A DNA stretch of 64,000 nt from CAZGXI01 sp964529715 (GTDB taxonomy: Bacteria; Chloroflexota; Anaerolineae; Aggregatilineales; Ch27). Location: NCBI GenBank assembly GCA_964529715.1, contig CAZGXI010000002.1, positions 62,001 to 126,000 on the forward strand. The letters run 5' to 3'. Positions 45,024 to 53,387 of this stretch are shown piece by piece; the first letter of the stretch is position 1; every line of letters starts with the position of its first letter. The position numbers and the translations under genes are program-made. The notes beneath the pieces were generated by a model. It was given only the letters and a program-made list of their open reading frames with translations, searched no databases and was not told where the DNA came from.

Positions 45024-45061
45024 GTTCGCAACCGGGTTCCACGTAAGCTGCAACTGTGCCT

Positions 45062-45089
45062 ATTCTAGCAGCACCCGCCCTGCTGCAAA
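45062..45089 (-). promoter_or_regulatory. Weak promoter candidate of the minus-strand run
   Basis: On the minus strand TTTGCA (45089-45084) and TAGAAT (45067-45062) are spaced 16 bases. It fits the start of the phosphomutase-like gene 39 bases downstream. Confidence 0.4.
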
Positions 45090-45110
45090 CAGGTCCACCG
45101 GACAGACCGG

Positions 45111-45138
45111 TTGCGTTTATCCCAGCACGCCGTATGAT
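45111..45138 (+). promoter_or_regulatory. Promoter of the PPC-repeat protein gene
   Basis: TTGCGT (45111-45116) and TATGAT (45133-45138) are spaced 16 bases. The start point near 45145 gives a leader of about 45 bases to the ATG. Confidence 0.5.
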
Positions 45139-45189
45139 CACGGTAAACACGCGCCCCCACCCAACGAGAACGCGAGAGGAATCGAAAAG

Positions 45190-46905
45190 ATGAGCATTTC
45201 CGCTTTGCTTCGTGGAATCGCCCTGACAGCCGCCCTGCTGATCGGCGCCAGCGTGGCCCTGGCGCAGGGCGGGCTGGACCAGACCTACACCTGGCCCGAA
45301 CAGGGGATCAGCATGGCCTATCCGGCAGGTTGGGCCACCCCTCAGCCGCTCATGGACAATGCCTATGAGCTGGCAGCCAACCCGGCAGACCTCAATGCCC
45401 CCAGGCCTGGCGCGCCCGTTGTGTTGATCTTCGCCGCCGATACCCTGGGCGGCTTTGCTGAGGTGGCTCAAGGTCAGACACCCGCAGAGGTACTGGGCGC
45501 TCTGATCGCCGACATCACCGACAATGCTTCCCTGCCGGACACCATGCTGGCGACCACCATTGCAGGCTATCCCGCCGTGCGCGCCCAGGCAAGTACACCT
45601 GATCACACCTTCTTTACCGATGGCGTGATCATCAGCGTATCTGATGGTCGCTTTGTGATCGTGTTGGCAGGGATGCCTTTTAACCAACAGACGACATTCA
45701 TCCCAACTTTCGACCAGATGCTCGCCAGCCTAACTATCAGCGCAGCAGCTACCGCCATCCCTCCGGTGAACGGCGTGCGGATCACGCTGGATCAAACCCT
45801 TACCGGTTCGTGGAATGAAATCGACGCCGTTGAACTGGTCGGCGTCGATGAAAACAACCAGTCTGTACGCCAGTGGGCCAGCGGTGCCGAAGCCACCAGC
45901 GAATACAACAGCACCACCTGGTCGGCGATGCAGGCCACCGGCGCGCCCGACACGCCCGCATGCGGCGACTTCACCACCGCCTGGGCCTCGGCCACATCAA
46001 CCGGGCAGGATAACCTGACGCTGACCTACGACACGCCGGTTTTACCGAACGCCATCAACGTTTACCAGAGTTATAATCCCGGCGCGATCACGCGCGTGGA
46101 AGTGCTGCCCGCCGACGGCGCACCTGCCATTACCGTCTTTGAAGGCGTCGATCCCACGACTGCCTGCCCCGGCGTCTTTACCGTCTATGTCGGCGGCGGA
46201 ACGATTGAGTACGGCCAGGCCATCATCAGCGAGATCAACGGCGAGTCCTTCCAGCAGGATTGGATATTCACCGGGAACGCAGGCGACGCCGTGACGATCA
46301 CCATGATCGACACCACACGAGACGATACCCTTGACCCCTATCTGATCCTGCTGGACAGCACCGGTACGCAACTGATCACCAACGACGACGCGCAAGACAC
46401 CACCGTTGGCCCCTTGAATGCGCAGATCGTGAACTTCGTCCTGCCAGAGGATGGCACCTACACCATCCGCGCCACACGCTTCGCCCAGGAACTCGGCACA
46501 AGTTTCGGCAGTTACACCCTAACTCTGGACCTGGCTACTCTGGGCACAAGCACGACCGGCGGCATGATCACCTACGGTCAGACTGTCTCCGGCCTGATCA
46601 CCGACAGCGTCTTTCAGCAAGACTGGACCTTTACCGGGCAAGCAGGCGACACGATCACCATCACCATGATCGACACGTCTGAAGCTACCCCTCTCGACTC
46701 ATATCTATTGCTGCTGGATGACGCCGGCAATATCCTGATCGCAAACGACGACGGACCAGCAGAAGCCGTCGGGCCGCTGAACGCCATGATCGCCGGCTTT
46801 ACCTTGCCCGCCGACGGCACCTACACTATCCGCGCAGCACGCTTCGGACAGGCAGAAGGATCGAGCACCGGCACCTATAACCTGACCCTGTTCCTCGACC
46901 AATAG
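45190..46905 (+). CDS. Secreted protein with two tandem PPC-like domains
   Basis: This 571-residue protein has a signal peptide (cut near VALAQ), an N-terminal domain of about 160 residues (TYTWPEQGISMAYPAGW), a middle beta-domain, and two tandem copies of about 110 residues at the C terminus. The copies share DWxFTGxAGDxxTITMID, GTYTIRAxRF and a NDD turn, typical of PPC-type domains. The ATG at 45190 has GAGAGGAA upstream. It may bind cell wall or a surface ligand; there is no enzyme motif. It is divergent from the phosphomutase-like gene. Confidence 0.75.
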   Translation: MSISALLRGIALTAALLIGASVALAQGGLDQTYTWPEQGISMAYPAGWATPQPLMDNAYELAANPADLNAPRPGAPVVLIFAADTLGGFAEVAQGQTPAEVLGALIADITDNASLPDTMLATTIAGYPAVRAQASTPDHTFFTDGVIISVSDGRFVIVLAGMPFNQQTTFIPTFDQMLASLTISAAATAIPPVNGVRITLDQTLTGSWNEIDAVELVGVDENNQSVRQWASGAEATSEYNSTTWSAMQATGAPDTPACGDFTTAWASATSTGQDNLTLTYDTPVLPNAINVYQSYNPGAITRVEVLPADGAPAITVFEGVDPTTACPGVFTVYVGGGTIEYGQAIISEINGESFQQDWIFTGNAGDAVTITMIDTTRDDTLDPYLILLDSTGTQLITNDDAQDTTVGPLNAQIVNFVLPEDGTYTIRATRFAQELGTSFGSYTLTLDLATLGTSTTGGMITYGQTVSGLITDSVFQQDWTFTGQAGDTITITMIDTSEATPLDSYLLLLDDAGNILIANDDGPAEAVGPLNAMIAGFTLPADGTYTIRAARFGQAEGSSTGTYNLTLFLDQ

Positions 46906-47064
46906 CCTGCCGCTAGACGACTACCACATGACGCCTCCACCGCGTTTCGGCGACAGCCCGAAACAGGCCAGAGGTCACGACGCAGAGACACGGACTTTTC
47001 CGATTCGGCACAATGCTTTACAATCTGACGAGGCAAACAATTCAACAGGAAACAGGAAACACCG

Positions 47065-47478
47065 ATGAGTCCGAATCAAGTGCCTATGTACAGGTCGGAG
47101 GCGCTGTGGCAGTTGCTCCGTGACCTGCGTGAAAGTCTTCCCGGCATCCAGGCTGCCGTGATCCTCAGCATCGAGGGTTTGCTGGTTGAGGCGTATCCTT
47201 CCGACGACACGCACGATAGCCACATCAACCCGACCAGCAGCCCGCAGGTCGCCGCGATGGCGAGCGTGATGGCGGGGCTTTCGCGCCGCACCTTGAACCG
47301 ACTCGCGCAGGGCGATCTGGAACGGTTGATGGTCGAGGGAGAGCAGGGCACGCTCCTCATCTACCCCAGCGGGCGCAATTTCCTGGCTGTGCTCGTCGAA
47401 AAAGACATCCGCATGGCACCGATCATCACCGCCATGAACGAAACCGCGCCGAAGATCGAGCGCATCCTGGAAAACTAG
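47065..47478 (+). CDS. Roadblock/LC7-family protein
   Basis: This 137-residue protein shows the roadblock fold pattern: a helix, the strand-turn AAVILSIEGLLVEAYP, a helix with MASVMAGLSRRTL, and strands TLLIYPSGRNFLAVLVE. Bacterial roadblock proteins often act as GAPs or scaffolds for MglA-like small GTPases in polarity or signalling. No GTPase gene is near. The ribosome site AGGAAACACCG precedes the ATG. It overlaps the convergent hydrolase by 4 bases. Confidence 0.85.
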   Translation: MSPNQVPMYRSEALWQLLRDLRESLPGIQAAVILSIEGLLVEAYPSDDTHDSHINPTSSPQVAAMASVMAGLSRRTLNRLAQGDLERLMVEGEQGTLLIYPSGRNFLAVLVEKDIRMAPIITAMNETAPKIERILEN

Positions 47479-48122
47479 GTCCGGTCATCATCCAGCAGGA
47501 ACGGATTGCTGCGCCGCTCCTGTCCAATGGTTGTCAGCCCGCCGTGCCCCGACGCGACCGTGTAACCATCGCCCAGGGGCACGAGCTTTTCAAAGATCGA
47601 GTGCATCAGCAGGGTACTGTCGCCGCCAGGCAGGTCCGTGCGACCAATCGATCCCTCGAACAGACAGTCCCCACAAAAGATGATCTCCAGTTCGCGTAGC
47701 ACAAAGCTGACATGCCCTGGCGAATGTCCCGGTGTGTGCAGCACGTCCAGTGCGATGCCATCTACAGCGATCCGCTCGCCCTCCTCCACGTAGCCATCCG
47801 GCGTGGGCGGCGGGGGCAGTTCCAGGCCAAAGAACGCCCCAGTCAACTGCATGGCCTCCAGTAGAGGTAAATCGGCTTTGTGCAGGCGAAACGGCGCACC
47901 GGTCGCGGCCTGCAAATCGCCCGCCGCCAGCACGTGATCGAAATGGGCGTGCGTGGCGAGAATCTGCTTCACCGTCCAGCCATGTTCCCCAACAGACTTC
48001 AAAATCACCCCAGCCTCGTCTGCCGGGTCAATGATCACCGCCGCGCGCGTGTCTGTGTTGCCAACGATGTAACAGTTGGTTTGAAAGACGCCAAGAGCCA
48101 GTGTCTGGATTTCAATCGGCAT
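47475..48122 (-). CDS. Metallo-beta-lactamase fold hydrolase (glyoxalase II-like)
   Basis: This 215-residue enzyme has the zinc motif THAHFDH at 57-63, the later ligands in HTPGHSPGH and CGDCLFEGSIGRTD, and a final SGHGGLT His. That set matches the hydroxyacylglutathione hydrolase-like group that handles thioesters. The length fits the short bacterial form. The natural substrate is unknown. Confidence 0.88.
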   Translation of the reverse strand: MPIEIQTLALGVFQTNCYIVGNTDTRAAVIIDPADEAGVILKSVGEHGWTVKQILATHAHFDHVLAAGDLQAATGAPFRLHKADLPLLEAMQLTGAFFGLELPPPPTPDGYVEEGERIAVDGIALDVLHTPGHSPGHVSFVLRELEIIFCGDCLFEGSIGRTDLPGGDSTLLMHSIFEKLVPLGDGYTVASGHGGLTTIGQERRSNPFLLDDDRT

Positions 48123-48151
48123 GTCAGCCCCTGAAACACCGTCTGTTGAAT

Positions 48152-49774
48152 TTAATCTCCCGCCGGAACTAACCCTTCGCTGTGATCGGCCCGCCTACGC
48201 TGCCGTAGTAGCGCCCATGCCTCACGGATTTCCGTCATGCCGAGCAGCAACCCGGCCAGCACATACGCCACAGCGCCCGCCGCCAGCAGAATCGCCAGCC
48301 GGACAATCACCCGAACCAGCCCGGCGTCGTCCAGCCCCAACGCGCGCAGCAGCGCATCCAGCGCCACGATAGCCATCGCCATCATCAGACTCGCCGCCAG
48401 CGCCCGCGCCAGTGTGGCGACCTCCGCCCGCGCGCCCACGTCGCCCCAGCGCCGCCGCAGGATGAACAGCAGTACACTGACCTCCACCGCTACCGCCAGC
48501 GAGTTCGACAGGGCCAGCCCACCGACGCCGATCAGCCCCGTGAAGATGATCGACAAGACAACGTTGATCGCCGCCGACAGCAGCGCGGCATAAAGCGGCG
48601 TCATGGTGTCTTTGTCGGCGTAAAAGCTGCGCGCCACCACTTCCAGCGCCGAATGCACGATCAGGCCCAGCGCGAAGAACTGGAGCGTGCTGTAGACCAT
48701 CGCTGACGCGCTGGCGTCGAATGCGCCGCGTTCCAACAGGCCGATCAGCGGGCGGCCCAGCAAGATCAGCCCAACGGCGGCAGGGACAGTTGCGGCCAAA
48801 ATGTAGCGCAGCGCCCCGCTCATGGCGCGGCGTTTACCATCCAGGTCGCCCAGGGCGCTCAAGGTCGCCAGTGTCGGAAAGATGACGAAGCCCATCGCGC
48901 TGCCGATCAGCGTTTCGGGAATCTGCATCAGCCGCCAGCCCCAGTTGAAGGCGCCAATGGCCCCCTCGCCCAACCGCGAGGCGATGTTGTTGGGAATCAG
49001 GTAGAGGTTAAACGTCATGACAGCCAACCCCAACAGGCGCGGGATCATGAGCACGATAACCTGGCGCAGCCGAGGGTCACGCCAGCCCAATTCCGGCCAC
49101 CAGCGCATCCGATAGCGAATCAGGCCCGGCACCTGAATCCCGAAGTGCATGGCTGCCCCGATCACGGCCCCCCAGGCAATCCCGTAAACGCCCAGCGGCC
49201 CGACCCAAAAAACTACGCCGAAGAGAATACCCACGTCCAGCATGATCGGCGCCAGAGCCGGGAGCAAAAAGTGGTTATGGCTGTGCAGAATGCCCTGAAA
49301 AATGCCGCTGACAGAAAAGATGAGCGTGGAGATCAGCAGGATGCGCATCAGCGAGGCTGTCTGCGCCACCTGCGCCGCCCCGAACCCCGGTGCGACAACC
49401 GTGCTAATCAGCCAGGGAGCGATCAGGAATGCGATCAGGCTCAAAGCCGCCGTAACGGTAAAGATGGAATTCATCACGTGGCTGGCGAGCTTCCAGGCGT
49501 CTTCCCGCTGTCCCTGCGCCAGCAGGCCGCCAAACACCGGGATAAAGGCATACCCCAGCGCCCCACCCCCGATTAACACAACCAGCAGTTCGGGAATACT
49601 GTTGGCCGTGACGAACGCATCCCATTCGGCGCTGAGGCCGAATACATTCGCAATGATAAACACCTGCGCCAGGCTGATCGCTTTCGCCACACCGAAAGCG
49701 ACCATCAGCAACACCGTTGAGCGCGCCAGGCGCCCTACCGAAGGGCGAGCCGCTGAGGTCGTACTCGATTCCAC
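48152..49774 (-). CDS. murJ: Lipid II flippase MurJ
   Basis: This 540-residue membrane protein of about 14 helices flips lipid II, the peptidoglycan precursor, across the inner membrane. The MATE-like N-terminal region reads GRLARSTVLLMVAFGVAKAISLAQ and includes FGLSAEWDAFVTANSIPELL. The GTG at 49774 is chosen as the start: GGAGGAGAG lies 6 bases upstream and the conserved part begins soon after. A longer frame from 49858 would add about 28 residues that run through a hairpin repeat. It lies 83 bases after the C39-like gene, same direction. Confidence 0.9.
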   Translation of the reverse strand: MESSTTSAARPSVGRLARSTVLLMVAFGVAKAISLAQVFIIANVFGLSAEWDAFVTANSIPELLVVLIGGGALGYAFIPVFGGLLAQGQREDAWKLASHVMNSIFTVTAALSLIAFLIAPWLISTVVAPGFGAAQVAQTASLMRILLISTLIFSVSGIFQGILHSHNHFLLPALAPIMLDVGILFGVVFWVGPLGVYGIAWGAVIGAAMHFGIQVPGLIRYRMRWWPELGWRDPRLRQVIVLMIPRLLGLAVMTFNLYLIPNNIASRLGEGAIGAFNWGWRLMQIPETLIGSAMGFVIFPTLATLSALGDLDGKRRAMSGALRYILAATVPAAVGLILLGRPLIGLLERGAFDASASAMVYSTLQFFALGLIVHSALEVVARSFYADKDTMTPLYAALLSAAINVVLSIIFTGLIGVGGLALSNSLAVAVEVSVLLFILRRRWGDVGARAEVATLARALAASLMMAMAIVALDALLRALGLDDAGLVRVIVRLAILLAAGAVAYVLAGLLLGMTEIREAWALLRQRRRADHSEGLVPAGD

Positions 49775-49795
49775 GCCCGACTCTCCTCCACAAGA

Positions 49796-49821
49796 TAGGG
49801 GCGACCGGTCGGTCGCCCCTA
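49796..49821. repeat. Palindromic hairpin upstream of murJ
   Basis: TAGGGGCGACC (49796-49806) pairs with GGTCGCCCCTA (49811-49821), an 11-bp perfect stem with loop GGTC. It lies between the C39-like and murJ genes when murJ starts at 49774. Its GGGGCGACC arm recurs at 7834 and nearly so at 60196, both in hairpins at gene ends. Confidence 0.6.
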
Positions 49822-49857
49822 CACCGTCCGTAACCGTAGATTCGTCTCCACGTCGCA

Positions 49858-51426
49858 TCACCCACCAGACTGGGCGACCTGCATCTGGACCAGGGCATCC
49901 TGGGCAGGCGTGAAGTTGTGGTTGTGCTGAAGCGCCAGGTTGAACTGCGCCCGCGCTGCGTCCGTCTGGCCGCGCGCCAGATAGACCATACCGGTCCAGT
50001 AGTACGTCTCTTCCACATAAGGCGTCGTGCCCAGGTTGGCTTGAACCAACGCCAGCACATCGTCGTAACGCCCGACCTCGTAGTATGCTTCAAACGGCCC
50101 AAACTGATACCACAGCATCCGCCAGGGCAAGCCCGGTCCGGCATTGCGTGCCTGGTCGTAGGCGGCTGCCGCCTCTTCGTAGCGCCCCAACATCACGTAA
50201 CTGGTGCCCATATTGAACCAGGCGAACGGATTCGCCGCATCCGCCGCTGCTTCCTGGCGGGCCACTTCTAGGGCGTGCTCGGCGTTATAGGTCAAATCGG
50301 CCTGTGGTCCAAGAATCTGGCGCAGTTCATTTTCCCGCCCCTGATCGTAGATGACGATGTACAGGCGATTGAAATGCTGCCATGTTCGGTTGAACTGGTC
50401 GTAGGAAACCGGCAGCCCCTGAAAGTTGCCATGCCCCAAAAAGCTATCGTAAACGTATAGCTGGGACTGATTATCGTCGTAGCCAACGATCAGCCGATAA
50501 TGGCCCATCCAGTCGTAGCCTTCCGGCATAAAGCCCACCTCGACCACGACTGGGAAGCCCTCCAGCACCAGGCGACGGATCATGTTCAGGTCGCCGCCAT
50601 AGCGGACCAATGCCCGCACGCCGGTATTCTCGTTGACATAGCGAACCATCTGCCCAGGACTGACGTTTTTATCCTCAGGGTCGGGTTTCAAAAAGTCAGC
50701 AGCCTGGGCCTGGGTGCCCGTCCACCCATAGTAAGTCAGCGCCATCGTCAGCGTGGCTGGCCCGCAGTTGTTCCATGTCTGGTATATGTGCGTAAAGCCA
50801 GACAGCCGGGACGACGAAGGCAGCATGACCACCTCGGTTGCTGCCAGGGTCGGTGGCGGCAGCGGCGTCCAGGTAGCCGTCGGCAGGGCAGGCGTCGCCG
50901 TCGGCTGCGGAACGGTTGGCGTTGGCGTGCTGACCAACGCCCCGGCCTGCGGCTGACCACCCAAGGGCTGGATCGGCGTTGGAGTTGCGGGCTGCAAGCT
51001 AGGAGCCGGCGTCATCTCTGCCGCGCTGACCGCCGAAACGCCCTGTTGCGGGGTCAGCAGCAAATCTGCCGCCGAAGGTCCACCGCCGCTACCCGGCTGA
51101 ACCGTCGGCAGGGTATCTGCCGTATACTGGCGCTGGGGAGCAAAGATCGTCATAAAAGGCAGGTAGCGGTTGATGCGCTCCTGCAATTCGGGCCGCAGGC
51201 TGCGATAAACCAGCGGCGCAGCAATCAGGCCGACGATCCCCAGCACGACCAGACCTGCCGTAACCCAACCCAACAAAGAACGCACACCGCGCCGAGATCG
51301 CCCCAACCGACGTTGCTGCCGCATCCGCAAGGTAGACATCGGGCGATCCACTGGCGGCAGGCCGGTGGGTTGTGTCGGCGGCGCGACAGGCCGCGTGCGT
51401 TGGATGGTGTCTTCAGGCTTTCGCAT
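49858..51426 (-). CDS. Membrane-anchored C39-like peptidase with TPR domain
   Basis: This 522-residue protein has an N-terminal membrane helix (about residues 52-75) and a Pro/Thr-rich linker to about 220. A C39-like cysteine-protease domain follows, with the Cys in WNNCGPATLTMAL, His in MGHYRLIVGYDD and Asp in YVYDSF. The C-terminal half contains about three or four TPR repeats (WFNMGTSYVMLGRYEEAAAAYDQA). The ATG at 51426 has AAAGGGT upstream. It may process or bind peptides at the cell surface; no export partner is adjacent. Confidence 0.82.
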   Translation of the reverse strand: MRKPEDTIQRTRPVAPPTQPTGLPPVDRPMSTLRMRQQRRLGRSRRGVRSLLGWVTAGLVVLGIVGLIAAPLVYRSLRPELQERINRYLPFMTIFAPQRQYTADTLPTVQPGSGGGPSAADLLLTPQQGVSAVSAAEMTPAPSLQPATPTPIQPLGGQPQAGALVSTPTPTVPQPTATPALPTATWTPLPPPTLAATEVVMLPSSSRLSGFTHIYQTWNNCGPATLTMALTYYGWTGTQAQAADFLKPDPEDKNVSPGQMVRYVNENTGVRALVRYGGDLNMIRRLVLEGFPVVVEVGFMPEGYDWMGHYRLIVGYDDNQSQLYVYDSFLGHGNFQGLPVSYDQFNRTWQHFNRLYIVIYDQGRENELRQILGPQADLTYNAEHALEVARQEAAADAANPFAWFNMGTSYVMLGRYEEAAAAYDQARNAGPGLPWRMLWYQFGPFEAYYEVGRYDDVLALVQANLGTTPYVEETYYWTGMVYLARGQTDAARAQFNLALQHNHNFTPAQDALVQMQVAQSGG

Positions 51427-51644
51427 ACCCTTTCCATTCCTTCCACGCCGTCCTGAGCCTTATGGACGGCGCTCTGTTTTGATACCGATCCCCTTCCCCG
51501 AAGGACCCGCGCGACGGGCCGGTTCGACCCGCCGGACAAGTTTAACAACCGGTTTCCAAATACCCAATAAACCTCCCTGGCAAGAAAGCTGTGCGGATTA
51601 TAGCATTAGACGGGGAGATGGCGGTCTGTTTCAAGGAGACGATT

Positions 51645-52508
51645 ATGCAACGCTTCGCCGACGCTGTGCGCGCCATCCAGCAACTTTACCGCCAGACTCC
51701 CTACGAGCAACACATCGCGCCAGTGGCGCGCATTTTTGCGCAAAGCCTGGCCCGTGAAGTCGCCCTGACCGGCACAGAAACAGTCCTGGACATCGGCACA
51801 GGGACGGGCGTGCTGGCGCGTGAACTGGCCGGGTCGGCGCGCTGGGTCATCGGGGTAGATATTTCGCCTGCCCTGCTACGGGCCGCACGCGCCGCCGCTC
51901 TCAGCGAGGGGGTGCGCAATGTCTCCTTTATCCTGGCAGATGCCCACACTCTGGCCTGTCTGCCCGATGCCTGCTGCGATGTGGCCCTGACCTCGTTTGG
52001 GTTGGGTGAAACCGATCCGGCTCGCTCCCTGCGCGCCGTTGCACGGGTGCTGCGCCTCGGCGGGCGTTTTGGTGTGCAGGAATGGGGACCCTATGACCAC
52101 GCGGACGACCCGCGTTTGCTGCTGGACGAAACGCTGACCGAATATCTTGCCCCAGATGTTGACGAAGCCCATTTACAGTTCCGCCGCCTGCTGGCTACCC
52201 CCCTACCCTGGAGCGGGCAGCTTCAGGACGCCGAGGATTACATCGAAGCCTTGAGCGAGGCCGGGTTTACCGCCATCCAGGCCGCCGAAGTGCGCCCGGT
52301 CACGGTGACGTTCGCCTCCGGCGACGCTTTTCTCGCCTACATGCTGGCGTGGGCCTGGCGCGCCCAAGAAATCGCAGCCATGTCCCCGACGGCACGTGAA
52401 GCGTTTCGGGCACAGATCATGCGGCGCCTGGCCCCGCTGCTGAACTCCGCAGGGCAACTCCGCCTGACGCCATGCCTGTTCCGCGCCTCAGCGGTTAGAA
52501 AACGCTAA
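51645..52508 (+). CDS. Class I SAM-dependent methyltransferase
   Basis: This 287-residue enzyme has motif I VLDIGTGTGVLARELA, the acidic VIGVDISPALL, and a motif IV-like DVALTSFGLGETDPARS. The Methyltransf_11-type core is followed by a helical C-terminal half. The ATG at 51645 has AAGGAG 6 bases upstream. It stands alone and divergent from the C39-like gene. The substrate is unknown. Confidence 0.82.
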   Translation: MQRFADAVRAIQQLYRQTPYEQHIAPVARIFAQSLAREVALTGTETVLDIGTGTGVLARELAGSARWVIGVDISPALLRAARAAALSEGVRNVSFILADAHTLACLPDACCDVALTSFGLGETDPARSLRAVARVLRLGGRFGVQEWGPYDHADDPRLLLDETLTEYLAPDVDEAHLQFRRLLATPLPWSGQLQDAEDYIEALSEAGFTAIQAAEVRPVTVTFASGDAFLAYMLAWAWRAQEIAAMSPTAREAFRAQIMRRLAPLLNSAGQLRLTPCLFRASAVRKR

Positions 52509-52626
52509 CTTTGCACAGACAAACGTTCAAGTTATCATCAGAACTAGGCTGACTGCAAAAGAAGCGTTTTGGGCCATTACACAGCGCCTGTTTTTGTGCC
52601 GCGCTCAGGATCAGCCTGGAATATCG

Positions 52627-53313
52627 ATGCATGGCGAAAAACATCTGTTGGTCGTCGAGAGCAACCCTTTACGGGCACGCCTGCTGGCGCAACATTTATA
52701 CACCAATGGCTATGCCGTCAGCGTTGTAACCACAGGACAGGAAGCCCTCGAAGTTCTTGAACGGCAGGCCCCCTCCCTGTTGCTGCTCAGTGTCAACTTG
52801 CCGGACATCGGCGGGATACAACTCCTAGAACACATCCGCGGCTTTTCCAGTATCCCGATCATCATGTTCGGCGACGAAAACCACCCCGCCGCCAAAGTGC
52901 GCAGCCTGGAAACAGGTGCAGATGATTTCCTCACCTATCCTTATCATGAGGAAGAACTGCGCGCCCGTATTGCCGCCTTGCTCCGCCGGATGCATTGGAC
53001 ACCGCCGACCGAAGCGGTGCTGCAAGTGGGACAACTTCGCGTGGAAATGTCACACCGCCGGGCAATGCTGGGCGGCAAAATGCTGCATCTGACACCGATT
53101 GAATTCGCCATTCTATGCACGCTGATGCAGCGCGCCGGGCAACTTGTGACTTACCAGGAATTGATGCATAGCGTGTGGGGAAGCAGCGGCGAGAGCGACT
53201 CCTCAGTGTTGCGCGTGAACATCTCGCGCTTGCGACAGAAGATTGAAGACGACGCGAATCGGCCTCGCTACATCCTGACCGTGCCACGCCAGGGCTACCG
53301 AATGCCGGGATGA
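52627..53313 (+). CDS. OmpR-type response regulator with a degenerate receiver
   Basis: This 228-residue protein has a receiver-like domain (1-120) and an intact winged-helix DNA-binding domain (from about 128, with TPIEFAILCTLMQRAGQLV and VNISRLRQKIEDD). Key receiver residues are changed: the phospho-acceptor Asp is Ser55 in LLLLSVNLPD, the acidic pocket is Glu11-Ser12 in VVESNP, the Lys is Tyr104 in LTYPYHEEEL, and the Thr switch is Gly82. It should therefore not be phosphorylated in the usual way and may be a constitutive or protein-controlled regulator. The ATG at 52627 has weak upstream support (GGA). Confidence 0.85.
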   Translation: MHGEKHLLVVESNPLRARLLAQHLYTNGYAVSVVTTGQEALEVLERQAPSLLLLSVNLPDIGGIQLLEHIRGFSSIPIIMFGDENHPAAKVRSLETGADDFLTYPYHEEELRARIAALLRRMHWTPPTEAVLQVGQLRVEMSHRRAMLGGKMLHLTPIEFAILCTLMQRAGQLVTYQELMHSVWGSSGESDSSVLRVNISRLRQKIEDDANRPRYILTVPRQGYRMPG

Positions 53314-53330
53314 AGACGAGACGCAAAAAT

Positions 53331-53357
53331 GTAGCGGCAGCTTGAAGCCGCCGCTAC
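53331..53357. terminator. Hairpin between convergent genes
   Basis: GTAGCGGC (53331-53338) and GCCGCTAC (53350-53357) pair around an 11-base loop that can extend the stem. It lies between the response regulator and the DUF362 gene and can end both transcripts; T-runs are weak. Confidence 0.5.
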
Positions 53358-53387
53358 CTAAAGGTATTCTGACTACACGAATAATCT

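Noticed and set aside
44962..45687. Minus-strand frame over the start of the PPC-repeat gene
   Set aside because: It spans a divergent promoter region and a signal-peptide coding region; no domain is visible.
49775..49861. N-terminal extension of MurJ
   Set aside because: It crosses the palindromic hairpin, and a better start with a strong ribosome site lies at 49774.
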